Source of the DNA: Aquabacter spiritensis
GTDB taxonomy: Bacteria; Pseudomonadota; Alphaproteobacteria; Rhizobiales; Xanthobacteraceae
NCBI RefSeq assembly: GCF_004346185.1
Contig: NZ_SMAI01000001.1
Span: forward strand, 806,001 to 870,000
Direction: 5' to 3'
Length of the DNA: 64,000 nt
Made by a program: the position numbers and the translations under genes. Below the pieces are notes generated by a model. The model saw nothing but the letters and a program-made list of their open reading frames with translations, did no database searches and had not been told where the DNA came from. Position 1 is the stretch's first letter; each line of letters starts with the position of its first letter. Below, piece by piece: positions 42,278 through 52,318 of this stretch.

Positions 42278-43774
42278 ATGCAGACTGCGAAGGCTCCGCT
42301 CGTCCGGCCCCATTCCGCCACCGGCTTCGATCTGAAGCCGATCGCGGCGCCGCTCGGCATCGTGCTGTCGATCCTCGGCGTGAGCATGCTTCTGCCGGCG
42401 CTCGCCGACGTGTCGAGCGGCAGCGGGGGCGCGGACGTGTTCCTCGGCTCGTCCGCGGTGACGGTGTTCGTCGGCGTGCTGCTCTGGATGTCGGGCCGAG
42501 GCGCGCGGATCAAACGGCTGGATCTGCGGCAGGCCTTTCTTCTGACCTTCTGCCTGTGGTCCGTGCTGGCGCTGTTCGCCGCCCTCCCCTTCATGTGGGG
42601 CCGCCCGCATCTCAGCATCACCAAGGCCCTGTTCGAGAGCATGTCGGGTCTCACCACGACCGGCGCGAGCGTGATGTCGGGGCTCGACGACATGCCCGCC
42701 GGCATCCTGCTCTGGCGCGCGCTTCTGCATTGGTTCGGCGGCATCGGCATCGTCGTGATCGCGATCGCGGTCCTGCCGCTTCTCGCCATTGGCGGCATGC
42801 AGCTGTTCCGCACGGAATCCTCCGACAAGTCGGAAAAATTCATGCCGCGCGTCGGCGCCATCGCGAAGGGGCTCCTGCTCTCCTACGTGCTGCTGACGCT
42901 CCTGTGCACCGTCTGCTACCTGATGGCCGGCATGCGGCCGTTCGATGCGGTGACCATCGCCATGTCGACGCTGTCCAGCGGCGGATTCGCCAATTCCGAT
43001 TCGTCGGTCGGCGTGTTCGCGAGCCCGGCCGTGGACTATGTGGCCATCGTCTTCATGCTGCTCGCGAGCCTGCCCTTCCCGCTTTATGCCCGTGCGCTCG
43101 CGGGGGACGTCACCCGGCTCGTCACGAATTCCGAGGTGCGGCTGTTCCTGCTCATCGTCGCCGCCTTCACCCTCGCTTCATTCGCGCAGCAATCCCTGCA
43201 GGGGATCAATCAGGGCGAGCCGGCATTCCGCGGGGCATTGTTCACCGTCGCGTCGCTGATTTCGACCACCGGCTTCATGTCGGTCGACTATACTCATTGG
43301 GGTCCGGTTTCCGATGCGCTCTTCTTTCTCCTGATGTTTCTCGGCGGCTGCACCGGCTCGACCGCGGGCGGGCTGAAGGCGCTGCGTCTCGCCATTGCCG
43401 GCAGGGCGGTGCGGCAACATCTGAAGCGCATTTCCTACCGCAACGGGGTCTTTCCGGTGCGCTATGGCGGCGTGCCGATCGCGGACGACGTGGTCGCCTC
43501 GGTGCTCGGATTCGTGTGCCTGTATTTCGCGACCTTTCTGGCCGGCGGGGTCGCGCTCAACATGATCGGCCTCGATCTGCGCACCGCCTTCTCCGCGGCG
43601 ATCGCCTGCCTGTCGAATGTCGGCCCCGCCCTCGGTCCGGTCGTGGGTCCTGCCGGCAATTATGGCGGGCTGCCCGATGCGGCAGTGTGGATCCTCACCG
43701 TCACGATGCTGCTGGGGCGGCTGGAAATCCTGACGGTTCTGGTGCTGGTCCTGCCGCGCTTCTGGCTGCGATGA
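42278..43774 (+). CDS. trkH: Trk-type potassium uptake protein TrkH
   Basis: A 498-residue membrane subunit of the Trk K+ uptake system. Four pore repeats are visible, with the filter-like glycines in LTTTGASVM, STLSSGGFAN, ISTTGFMS and LSNVGPALG. Other typical segments are HWFGGIGIVVIAIAVLP and GGCTGSTAGGLKALR. It normally works with the cytoplasmic regulator TrkA, not present here. Placed directly after apaG; co-transcription from the metZ promoter is possible but not shown. Confidence 0.94.
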   Translation: MQTAKAPLVRPHSATGFDLKPIAAPLGIVLSILGVSMLLPALADVSSGSGGADVFLGSSAVTVFVGVLLWMSGRGARIKRLDLRQAFLLTFCLWSVLALFAALPFMWGRPHLSITKALFESMSGLTTTGASVMSGLDDMPAGILLWRALLHWFGGIGIVVIAIAVLPLLAIGGMQLFRTESSDKSEKFMPRVGAIAKGLLLSYVLLTLLCTVCYLMAGMRPFDAVTIAMSTLSSGGFANSDSSVGVFASPAVDYVAIVFMLLASLPFPLYARALAGDVTRLVTNSEVRLFLLIVAAFTLASFAQQSLQGINQGEPAFRGALFTVASLISTTGFMSVDYTHWGPVSDALFFLLMFLGGCTGSTAGGLKALRLAIAGRAVRQHLKRISYRNGVFPVRYGGVPIADDVVASVLGFVCLYFATFLAGGVALNMIGLDLRTAFSAAIACLSNVGPALGPVVGPAGNYGGLPDAAVWILTVTMLLGRLEILTVLVLVLPRFWLR

Positions 43775-43778
43775 CCCG

Positions 43779-44774
43779 TCACGCCTCCGGCGGTGCCTCG
43801 ACGATCTCCTCGGCGGCAAACCCATAGGTGCGGCCGCAGAATTCGCAGGTGACGCCGATCCGCCCGTCCTCCTGCACCATTTCACGCCGTTCCTCCGCCT
43901 CGAAGCTCGCGAGAACGCCCGCCACCCGCTCGCGCGAGCACGTGCAGTGCGCGACCACCGGCTTGGCGTCGAACACCCGCACGCCGCGTTCGTGGAACAG
44001 GCGATAGAGCAACCGTTCGCTCGACAGCTCGCGATCGATCAGCTCGACATCTTCGAGCGTGCCGACCAGCGACTGCGCTTCGGCCCAGGCATCGTCCTCT
44101 TCCGGAGCTAGCGCCTCGTGCCCGCCCGGCGCGTCGCCGGGAGGCAAATCCGGGGTTCGCGCGCGCCCGGCCTCGGCGGGAAGAAATTGCGCCAGCAAGC
44201 CGCCTGCACGCCAGGAGGAAGGACCGCCGCCCGGCCGCATTTCCTCGCCCACCGCGAGCCGCACCCGGGTCGGGATCTGTTCGGACTGGCGGAAATATTG
44301 GTGGGCGGCAGCCTCCAAGCCCTCCCCTTCCAAAGCGACGACGCCCTGATAGCGATGGACGGAGAGCCCCTGGTCGATGGTCATGGCGAGATGGCCCCGC
44401 CCCAGCAAAGCGGCGGGGGTCAACAGCACCCCGCCCTCCGCCAGCGCCGCCTTGTCGAAACGGGCATAGGCGCGGACCTTGTCCGGGCTCACGAAATCGA
44501 CCACCACCATGTCCACCGGCCCGTCCGTCTGGGTCTGGAGGATGAAGCGGCCGTCGAACTTGAGCGAGGTGCCGAGCAGGACGGTCAGCGCGACCGCCTC
44601 GCCCAGCACGCGCTTCACCGCCGGCGGATAATCGTGATGCGCCAGCACCGCATCGAGCGCGGGCCCGAGGCGCACGGTGCGGCCGCGAATGTCGAGGGCA
44701 TCCACCTGGAACGGCAGGACGGCATCGTCGATGCCCTCGAGACGCCGATCGGCGGGCTGTGTGTCGGTCGGCAT
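43779..44774 (-). CDS. hslO: Hsp33 redox-regulated chaperone
   Basis: A 331-residue chaperone activated by oxidation. The C-terminal zinc switch has Cys-X-Cys (CTC, about 277-279) and Cys-X2-Cys (CEFC, about 310-313). The N-terminal substrate domain includes AVALTVLLGTSLKFDGRFILQTQTDGPV (split). Slightly longer than the enterobacterial form because of an inserted acidic/Pro-rich segment around residues 205-230. It follows argF by ten bases on the minus strand. Confidence 0.94.
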   Translation of the reverse strand: MPTDTQPADRRLEGIDDAVLPFQVDALDIRGRTVRLGPALDAVLAHHDYPPAVKRVLGEAVALTVLLGTSLKFDGRFILQTQTDGPVDMVVVDFVSPDKVRAYARFDKAALAEGGVLLTPAALLGRGHLAMTIDQGLSVHRYQGVVALEGEGLEAAAHQYFRQSEQIPTRVRLAVGEEMRPGGGPSSWRAGGLLAQFLPAEAGRARTPDLPPGDAPGGHEALAPEEDDAWAEAQSLVGTLEDVELIDRELSSERLLYRLFHERGVRVFDAKPVVAHCTCSRERVAGVLASFEAEERREMVQEDGRIGVTCEFCGRTYGFAAEEIVEAPPEA

Positions 44775-44784
44775 TGCGATCCGC

Positions 44785-45713
<929 letters not shown>

Positions 45714-45717
<4 letters not shown>

Positions 45718-46919
45718 TCCGCGGCCCCCATCACCGGGGCCATCCGCATCGCATCCTCGATGCGCCGGCACGCCGCATCGATCTTGTCGCAGGCAAGGCC
45801 GATCTCGTCGTCGCTCACGGTGAGCGGCGGCAGGAGGCGCACCACATTGTCGCCGGCCCCGGGAACCAGCATTCCCTCCTCGCGCAGCGCGACGACGAGT
45901 TCCGCCGCCGGCACATGCGCCCGCAGACCGAGCAGCAGGCCCGCGCCGCGCACTTCGGCGATGACGGCCGGGTGGCGCGCCTTCAGCTCGGCGAGCCGCC
46001 GGGTCAGATCCGCGCTCGCCGCGCGCACGCGCTCGAGAAACCCGTCGGCGAGCACCATGTCGAGCACCGCATTGCCGACCGCCATGGCGAGTGGATTGCC
46101 GCCATAGGTGGAGCCGTGGGTGCCGAGCGTCATGCCCTTCGCCGCCGCCTCGGTGGCGAGGCAAGCGCCCATCGGGAAGCCGCCGCCAATCCCCTTTGCG
46201 ACCGCCATGATGTCCGGACGCACGCCGTGCGCCTCATGGGCGAACAGCAGCCCGGAGCGCCCGACGCCGCATTGCACTTCGTCGAGCACCAGGAGCATGC
46301 CGCGGGCATCGCACAGATCCCGCAGACCGCGCAGGAAGCTGGCGGGCGGAACGCGGACGCCGCCCTCCCCCTGGATCGGCTCGACCAGAATGGCGCCGGT
46401 CTGCGGCGTCAGCGCCGCCTCGACCGCCTCCAGATCGCCGAACGGCACCTGGTCGAAGCCCGGCAGGTCCGGGCCGAAGCCTTCGAGATACTTCGCGTTC
46501 CCGCCGGCGGCGATGGTCGCGAGCGTCCGGCCGTGGAAGGCGCCCTCGAACGTCACCATGCGCGGACGATCGGCGCCGCTGGCATGATGATAGCGGCGCG
46601 CCATCTTGATCGAACATTCCAGCGCCTCGGCGCCCGAATTGGTGAAGAAGGCGGTGTCGGCGAAGGTCGCCGCCGCAAGGCGCGCGGCGAGGCGCTCCCC
46701 CTCCGGGATGCGGAACAGATTTGAGACGTGCCAGAGCTTGCCGGCCTGGGCGGTGAGCGCCGCCACCAGCGCCGGATGGGCGTGGCCCAGAATGTTGACG
46801 GCGATGCCGGCGGTGAAGTCGAGATAGCGTCGCCCGTCCTTGGTCACGAGCCAGCAGCCCTCTCCCCGCTCGAATTCCAGGTCGATGCGTGCGTAGGTCG
46901 GAAGAACAGGGGTGATCAC
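45714..46919 (-). CDS. argD: Acetylornithine aminotransferase
   Basis: A 401-residue class III PLP aminotransferase in arginine synthesis, possibly also acting on succinyl-diaminopimelate. Conserved parts are [30 protein letters not shown] and the PLP-lysine segment [14 protein letters not shown]. The start is GTG with GGGAGGGG upstream. Its promoter (47017-47044) faces away from gcrA, and a GANTC site overlaps the -10 box. Confidence 0.95.
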
Positions 46920-46982
46920 GAACCCCTCCCAGGGGATGGCGCCCGCGCGCGCGGCGGCAGGACGCGTTGTACAAACGCCAAA

Positions 46983-47005
46983 GGCCGCCCCTGCGGGGGG
47001 CGGCC
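46983..47005 (-). other. 5' hairpin in the argD leader
   Basis: Inverted repeat GGCCGCCCC / GGGGCGGCC with a 5-base loop, followed on the minus transcript by TTTGG. It would form at the very 5' end of argD mRNA if the promoter call is right. It looks like a terminator, but its position so close to the start site makes mRNA stability or early arrest other options. Confidence 0.45.
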
Positions 47006-47016
47006 CGACGGCGCAG

Positions 47017-47044
47017 ATTCTAATGATCGCGCGCGCGAGGTCAA
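47017..47044 (-). promoter_or_regulatory. Promoter for argD
   Basis: On the minus strand TTGACC (47044-47039) and TAGAAT (47022-47017) with a 16-base spacer. A GANTC methylation site (47016-47020) overlaps the -10 box. Confidence 0.6.
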
Positions 47045-47058
47045 TATGGCAGGGGCGG

Positions 47059-47073
47059 TTAAGAAATTCCTAA
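47059..47073. promoter_or_regulatory. CtrA-like site (one mismatch)
   Basis: TTAA-GAAATTC-CTAA, one base from the CtrA consensus TTAA-N7-TTAA, located about 300 bases before gcrA. CtrA is known to control gcrA in Caulobacter. Confidence 0.35.
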
Positions 47074-47366
47074 GGAGCTGGGGAAAACGGCCCCCTGCGC
47101 CATTCTGACTCTGTGCGGGACTCGGCGCATATTGTAGCTTGCGACTTGTCGACCACGATATGTCGTGCGGCATGTTCCCAATAGGTGTCGGGTCCCACCC
47201 GTCCCGAGCGCGTGGTGCGCTTTCGGGAGCGCGGCGGGAGTCCGCAAGGTGCGGCATGAAGGTGGATCGGAACAGGCTGAGCCGGCCGTTCCGGGAATCC
47301 GCCTTCTCATGAGAGACGCGGCGCAGCGCATGAGCGGCATGCGCGGTCCCGTCAAGGAGGAGAACG

Positions 47367-47876
47367 ATGAGCTGGAATGACGAGCGCGTCGAACTCTTGA
47401 AGCGGCTGTGGGGCGAAGGCCTCTCCGCTAGCCAGATTGCGACTGAACTCGGCGGGATCACGCGCAATGCGGTGATCGGCAAGGTGCACCGCCTCGGCCT
47501 GTCCGGACGCGTCAAGGCGGCCGGCCCGGCGCGGCCGCGCAAGGCGCAGACCGAGGCGCCCGCGCCGCGGCCGGCCTCCCGGCCCGCCTTTTCCGGCAAT
47601 ACGGCGCTGGCGCAGGCGCTGGAGCCGGTTGTCGAACAGGCCCCCCGGCCGGCACCGGTGGCGGGCAATGTCGTGCCGATGGGCCAGCGCTGCACGATCA
47701 TGAACCTGACCGAGGCGACCTGCCGGTGGCCGGTCGGCGAGCCCGGCACCGAGAGTTTCTATTTCTGCGGCGGCCGCACCGTGTCCGGTCTGCCCTATTG
47801 CACCCATCATGCCCGCATGGCCTATCAGCCGAGCCAGGACCGCCGGCGCGACCGCCGGCTCGCCGGGATCCGCTGA
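47367..47876 (+). CDS. gcrA: GcrA cell cycle regulator
   Basis: A 169-residue protein. The N-terminal helix-turn-helix (MSWNDERVELLKRLWGEG, SASQIATELGGITRNAVIGKVHRLGL) is diagnostic of GcrA. A Pro/Ala-rich linker covers about 50-105, and the C-terminal RNA-polymerase-interacting domain has CTIMNLTEATCRWPVGEPG and FCGGRTVSGLPYCTHHARMAY (split). GcrA acts with sigma70 at promoters whose GANTC sites are methylated by CcrM. A GGAGG-like ribosome-binding site precedes the ATG. Confidence 0.95.
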   Translation: MSWNDERVELLKRLWGEGLSASQIATELGGITRNAVIGKVHRLGLSGRVKAAGPARPRKAQTEAPAPRPASRPAFSGNTALAQALEPVVEQAPRPAPVAGNVVPMGQRCTIMNLTEATCRWPVGEPGTESFYFCGGRTVSGLPYCTHHARMAYQPSQDRRRDRRLAGIR

Positions 47877-47882
47877 CCTGCA

Positions 47883-47904
47883 GGGCCGCCTCCGGGCGGC
47901 CTTT
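47883..47904 (+). terminator. Terminator after gcrA
   Basis: Stem GGCCGCC / GGCGGCC with a 4-base loop and a short TTT tail, six bases after the gcrA stop. Confidence 0.6.
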
Positions 47905-47980
47905 GCCATTGCGCAGGCGTCGGTGGACGGCCGGCCGAGACCGCACGATCGCCGGCTGAGCTTCGGCCTGTCTCCCGCGC

Positions 47981-48682
47981 TCAATGGGCGCGGGCGAACA
48001 TTTCGTTGAAGGAATAGCCCGCTCCGCGCACCGTGCGGATCGGGTCCATCTGGCGGCCGCGATTGATCGCCTTGCGCAGCCGACCGACATGAACGTCGAC
48101 GGTGCGCTCGTCGATATAGACGTCCTGCCCCCAGACCCCGTCGAGCAATTGCTCGCGCGAGAAGACCCGGCCCGGGCTCTGCATGAGAAATTCGAGCAGG
48201 CGGAATTCTGTCGGACCGAGATGGACCTCACGCCCCGCCCGGTGCACCCGGTGGGTCTCGCGGTCGAGCTCGATATCGCCCGCCCGCAGCAGCGTCGCGA
48301 CATGCTCGGGCTTGGCCCGGCGCAGCAGCGCCCGCACCCGCGCCAGGAGTTCCGGCACCGAAAACGGCTTGACGACGTAATCGTCGGCGCCGGTCGCGAG
48401 GCCGCGGACGCGTTCGGTCTCGTCGCCGCGGGCGGTGAGCATGATGACCGGGAGACGCTCGGTCTCCGGCCGCGTGCGCAACCGCCGACACAGCTCGATG
48501 CCGGACAGGCCCGGCAGCATCCAATCGAGGATCACGAGGTCGGGGACGCTTTCGCGCAGGCGGGTTTCCGCCTCATCGCCCCGACCCACCGCGTCGACCG
48601 CATAGCCTTCGGATTCGAGATTGTACCGGAGGAGGAGGCTCAAGGCCTCCTCGTCCTCGATGATCAAGATTTGCGCGGGCAC
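47981..48682 (-). CDS. phoB: Phosphate regulon response regulator PhoB
   Basis: A 233-residue OmpR-type regulator. Receiver domain: acidic pocket ED near residue 10, phospho-acceptor Asp53 (VILDWMLPG), Lys105 (VVKPFS). The winged-helix DNA-binding domain is about 130-230, with GPTEFRLLEFLMQSPGRVFSR and VDVHVGRLRKAIN. It activates genes with PHO boxes when phosphate is low. It is last in the minus-strand phoR-pst-phoU-phoB block, five bases after phoU. Confidence 0.96.
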   Translation of the reverse strand: MPAQILIIEDEEALSLLLRYNLESEGYAVDAVGRGDEAETRLRESVPDLVILDWMLPGLSGIELCRRLRTRPETERLPVIMLTARGDETERVRGLATGADDYVVKPFSVPELLARVRALLRRAKPEHVATLLRAGDIELDRETHRVHRAGREVHLGPTEFRLLEFLMQSPGRVFSREQLLDGVWGQDVYIDERTVDVHVGRLRKAINRGRQMDPIRTVRGAGYSFNEMFARAH

Positions 48683-48687
48683 TTATC

Positions 48688-49413
48688 TCACCCCTGAAGG
48701 CGTCCCGGAAAAGCGATGGACGTTTCGCTCGAAGCGTCCGCTTTCGGCCGCTGCTCGGCAAGCGTTTCCCCCGAGACCATGTAGTGCACCGTTTCGGCGA
48801 TGTTGGTGGCGTGGTCGCCGATCCGCTCGATATTTTTGGCGCAGAACAGGAGGTGCGTGCACACGGAAATGTTGCGCGGATCTTCCATCATGTAAGTGAG
48901 AAGCTCGCGGAACAGCGACGTATACATGCTGTCGATGCCGCTGTCGCGCCGCCAGACTTCCACGGCCCGCACCGGGTCCTTGGCGGCATAGGCGTCGAGC
49001 ACTTCCTTCAGTTGCTCGAGCACCAGATCGGACATGTGCTCGACGCCGCGCACCAGCTTTTGCGGGTGGTATTCGCCCTCGATCGCCACGACGCGCTTGC
49101 CGACATTCTTGGCGAGGTCGCCGACCCGCTCGAGATCGCTGGCGATGCGGATGGCGGCGACGAGTTCGCGCAGATCGATCGCGACCGGCTGGCGCTTGGC
49201 GATGACGAGGATCGCCTTCTCCTCGATCTCGCGCTGCAGCGCGTCGACGGCGGCGTCGAGCAGAACGACCCGCTGGGCCAGTTCGGTGTCACGGCGGATC
49301 AAAGCATTCACCGCGTCGACGACCAGACGCTCGGCCTGACCGCCCATCTCGACCACCTTGCGGCCGATTTCCTTCAGTTCGGCATCGAATGCCGTAACGG
49401 TATGCTCGGGCAT
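48688..49413 (-). CDS. phoU: Phosphate transport regulator PhoU
   Basis: A 241-residue protein of two similar three-helix bundles (about residues 10-110 and 115-215). Metal-binding type motifs are ERVGDLAKNVGKR and ERIGDHATNIAE. PhoU links PstB and PhoR and damps the phosphate response when phosphate is sufficient. It starts 19 bases after pstB and is followed at five bases by phoB. Confidence 0.96.
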   Translation of the reverse strand: MPEHTVTAFDAELKEIGRKVVEMGGQAERLVVDAVNALIRRDTELAQRVVLLDAAVDALQREIEEKAILVIAKRQPVAIDLRELVAAIRIASDLERVGDLAKNVGKRVVAIEGEYHPQKLVRGVEHMSDLVLEQLKEVLDAYAAKDPVRAVEVWRRDSGIDSMYTSLFRELLTYMMEDPRNISVCTHLLFCAKNIERIGDHATNIAETVHYMVSGETLAEQRPKADASSETSIAFPGRLQG

Positions 49414-49432
49414 GTCCGCGGATCCTTGCTGC

Positions 49433-50257
49433 TCAGCCGAACCGGCCGGTGATGTAGTCGCGGGTCTTGATCTGACGCGGATTGGTGAAGATCACGTCCG
49501 ACGGCGCCACCTCGACCAGCTCGCCCAGATAGAAGAAGGCGGTGATGTCGGCGCAGCGCGCAGCCTGCTGCATGTTGTGGGTGACGATGACGATGGTGAA
49601 ATCCTGCTTCAGCTCGTCGATCAGATCCTCGATTTTCGACGTCGAGATCGGATCGAGCGCCGAGGTCGGCTCGTCCAGAAGGATCACTTCGGGCTGCACG
49701 GCGATGGTGCGCGCGATGCACAAACGCTGCTGCTGCCCGCCGGAGAGCCCCAGCGCCGAGGTGTGCAGCCGGTCCTTCGCTTCGTCCCAGATCGCGGCCT
49801 TGCGCAGGCAGCTCTCGACCCGCTCGTCCATCTTGGACTTGCTGAGATTTTCATGCAGACGCACGCCGAAGGCGATGTTGTCGTAGATCGACATGGGGAA
49901 CGGCGTCGGCTTCTGGAACACCATGCCGATGCGCGTGCGCACGATCGTCGGGTCGAGTTCCTTGCCGACGATATTCACCCCGTCGAACAGAACCTGCCCC
50001 TCGGCGCGCTGGCCGGGATAGAGGTCGTACATGCGGTTGAACACGCGCAGGAGCGTGGACTTGCCGCAGCCCGAGGGCCCGATCATCGCCGTGACGCGCT
50101 TTTCGGGGATCTCGAAATTGATGTTCTTCAGGGCATGGTTCTGCCCGTAATAAAAGTTCAGACCCTCAACCTTGACCTTGGTGGGGGCCTGGACGGCGTC
50201 CGGCTTCGCGGCCACGGAGGACGCGATATTGAAGGTCGGATCCACTGCTGACGTCAT
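49433..50257 (-). CDS. pstB: Phosphate ABC transporter ATPase PstB
   Basis: A 274-residue ATPase with Walker [10 protein letters not shown] (about 60-68), signature [10 protein letters not shown], Walker [14 protein letters not shown] and switch histidine in IVTHNMQQA. It powers high-affinity phosphate uptake with PstC and PstA. About 103 bases separate it from pstA, with a repeated CGGAGGCC element but no strong terminator. Confidence 0.97.
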   Translation of the reverse strand: MTSAVDPTFNIASSVAAKPDAVQAPTKVKVEGLNFYYGQNHALKNINFEIPEKRVTAMIGPSGCGKSTLLRVFNRMYDLYPGQRAEGQVLFDGVNIVGKELDPTIVRTRIGMVFQKPTPFPMSIYDNIAFGVRLHENLSKSKMDERVESCLRKAAIWDEAKDRLHTSALGLSGGQQQRLCIARTIAVQPEVILLDEPTSALDPISTSKIEDLIDELKQDFTIVIVTHNMQQAARCADITAFFYLGELVEVAPSDVIFTNPRQIKTRDYITGRFG

Positions 50258-50360
50258 GTTCGGCCTCTTCGATCTCGCGGTCCGGAGGCCCGATGGGCGG
50301 CCCCCTGATATTCCTGTCGATGGGTGCGCCGGCCCGGAGGCCGCCAGTTCAGCTTGCGGT

Positions 50361-51191
50361 TCAGCCTGTCTTGGCCAGCACGAGGCGGGAGATGATGTTG
50401 AGGAGGAGCACGCTCACGGTGATGAGCAGGGCGCCGGCCCAAGCAAGGGCAACCCAGTCGTCGAACGGGCTGCCGGCATATTGGTAGATCGCAATCGGCA
50501 GGCTGGCCATCGGACGGGACAGATCCGTCGACCAGGAATTGTTGCCGAGCGACGTGAAGAGCAGCGGCGCGGTCTCGCCGGCGGCGCGGGCGATGGAGAG
50601 CAGAATGCCGGTCATGATTCCGGCGCGGGCTGCGCGCCACGTGACCATCATCACGACTTTCCATTGCGGCGCGCCGAGCGCATAGGCGGCTTCGCGCAGG
50701 CCGATCGGCACGAGGTTCAGCATGTCTTCGGTGGTGCGCACGATCACCGGGATGACCAGAATGGCCAACGCCACCGATCCGGCCCAGCCGGAAAACCCGC
50801 CGAACGGATTGACGAGGAAGGCATAGACGAACAGACCGACGAGGATCGATGGCGCCGACAGCAGAATGTCGTTCACGAACCGGGCGATGTGTCCGAGCTT
50901 CGATGTCTTCCCGTTCTCCGCGAGAAAGGTGCCGGCAAGCAGGCCGATGGGCGTGCCGATCAGCATTGCGAGCCCGATCTGGATCAAGGACCCCACGATG
51001 GCGTTCAGAAGCCCGCCCTCATGGCCCGGCGGCAGCGTCATGCGTGTGAAGACGTTGAGATTGAGTGCCGGAAGGCCCTTTTGGACCAGCGTGAAGAGGA
51101 TCCATGCCAGCAAGAAGAGGGCAACGACCGCAAAGGCGGTGCTGACCACTTTGACTGTGTAATCCTTGGCGCGGCGAACTGCGAGCGACAT
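50361..51191 (-). CDS. pstA: Phosphate ABC transporter permease PstA
   Basis: A 276-residue permease with six predicted helices and the EAA-type loop [26 protein letters not shown] (split) near the middle. GAGGAGG precedes the ATG, 13 bases after the pstC stop. Together with PstC it forms the membrane channel of the Pst system. Confidence 0.96.
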   Translation of the reverse strand: MSLAVRRAKDYTVKVVSTAFAVVALFLLAWILFTLVQKGLPALNLNVFTRMTLPPGHEGGLLNAIVGSLIQIGLAMLIGTPIGLLAGTFLAENGKTSKLGHIARFVNDILLSAPSILVGLFVYAFLVNPFGGFSGWAGSVALAILVIPVIVRTTEDMLNLVPIGLREAAYALGAPQWKVVMMVTWRAARAGIMTGILLSIARAAGETAPLLFTSLGNNSWSTDLSRPMASLPIAIYQYAGSPFDDWVALAWAGALLITVSVLLLNIISRLVLAKTG

Positions 51192-51204
51192 GGCGGCCGC
51201 CTCC

Positions 51205-52191
51205 TCAAGACTTAAGATTAGAGCGGACGAGGTAGCGCGACAGCGCCAGGACGATGAAGGAGATCACGAACAGGATGAACCCGAGGGCGAGCAGGGAGTC
51301 CAGCTTGAGCGTGCCCTGGGCCGCTTCCGGAAACTCATTCGCGATCGTCGAGGCAATGGTTGCCCCGGGGGCGAAGAGAGAGGCCGAAAGCCGCGTCGCA
51401 TTGCCGATCACGAACGTGACGGCCATGGTCTCGCCAAGCGCGCGGCCGAGACCCAGCATGATCGCTCCGACCATCGCCGTCCGGCCGAACGGCACGGAGA
51501 TATTCTTGTAGACCTCGAACGTCGTCGCACCGACGCCGTAGGCGGATTCCTTCAGCATCGGCGGGATGGATTCGAGGGTTTCGACGAACATCGCCGTGAT
51601 GAAGGGAAGGATCATCACCGCCATGATGAGGCCCGCCGTCAGCATGCCGCCACCCAGAGCGGGCCCCTGGAACAGGTCACCAATCACAGGGATCGGCCCG
51701 AGCCACTCGATGAGAGGAGGCTGCACATAGGCCGCCATGAGCGGGGAGATGATGAAGAACCCCCACATGCCGTAGATGATCGACGGCACGGCGGCGAGGA
51801 GCTGGACCGCGACCCCGATGGGACGGCGCAGAACCGGCGGGGCGATCTCGGTGAGAAAGAAGGCGATCCCGAACGAGAGCGGCAAGGCGACCACAACGGC
51901 GATGATGGCACTGAAGATGGTGCCGTAGATCATCACCAGCGCACCGAAATTCTCGGTGACGGGGTTCCAGGTCGCTGTCCAGAGAAAATCGAGGCCAAAG
52001 GCCCGGAAGGCGGGAAGGCCGCCATGGAAGAGCATCGCGATGATGAGGCCCAACAGCACCAGAACGAAGATGCCACAGCCCCAGAGCAAGCCGACGAAAA
52101 CCCTGTCGGCCAACCTTCCGACGGGCTTGGCGGCACCAATGCTCACCGCTTGAACGCCATCCCCCGACAACCCCGTCATCGTTGCGCTCAT
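51205..52191 (-). CDS. pstC: Phosphate ABC transporter permease PstC
   Basis: A 328-residue permease with six main helices plus an N-terminal one; the coupling loop includes LKESAYGVGATTFEVYKNI. AAGGA lies nine bases before the chosen ATG; another ATG nine bases earlier (52200) is in frame but too close to it. It follows pstS after 127 bases that contain a strong hairpin. Confidence 0.94.
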   Translation of the reverse strand: MSATMTGLSGDGVQAVSIGAAKPVGRLADRVFVGLLWGCGIFVLVLLGLIIAMLFHGGLPAFRAFGLDFLWTATWNPVTENFGALVMIYGTIFSAIIAVVVALPLSFGIAFFLTEIAPPVLRRPIGVAVQLLAAVPSIIYGMWGFFIISPLMAAYVQPPLIEWLGPIPVIGDLFQGPALGGGMLTAGLIMAVMILPFITAMFVETLESIPPMLKESAYGVGATTFEVYKNISVPFGRTAMVGAIMLGLGRALGETMAVTFVIGNATRLSASLFAPGATIASTIANEFPEAAQGTLKLDSLLALGFILFVISFIVLALSRYLVRSNLKS

Positions 52192-52217
52192 AACCGTCAT
52201 TCCTTTTTGCGCGAGAC

Positions 52218-52248
52218 TCCTGCTGCGCGCCCCCTCTGCGCAGCAGGA
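52218..52248 (-). other. Stem-loop between pstS and pstC
   Basis: A perfect 11-bp stem (TCCTGCTGCGC / GCGCAGCAGGA) with a 9-base loop, without a U tract. It could protect the pstS 3' end or partly end transcription, giving more binding protein than permease. Confidence 0.6.
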
Positions 52249-52318
52249 TCGAGCCCCGGGCGGGCGCCGCAGACACCGTCGCGGCGACCGTCCGGAATGT
52301 CCTTACGAGACGGATCGA

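Larger units (their letters stand above)
46920..47366. other. Divergent regulatory region between argD and gcrA
   Basis: A 447-base gap. From left to right it holds a 9-bp hairpin (46983-47005), the argD promoter, a CtrA-like site (47059-47073) and four GANTC sites (47016-47020, 47107-47111, 47119-47123, 47238-47242). No gene is supported; a short Arg-containing frame at 47021 was rejected. Confidence 0.6.

Noticed and set aside
47021-47071. A short plus-strand frame with several Arg codons that could be an arginine leader peptide
   Set aside because: It runs opposite to argD, has no good ribosome-binding site and is followed by no terminator in that direction.
47058-47102. A 14-codon minus-strand frame upstream of argD
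   Set aside because: It lies upstream of the predicted argD -35 box and contains no Arg codons, so it does not fit an attenuation leader.
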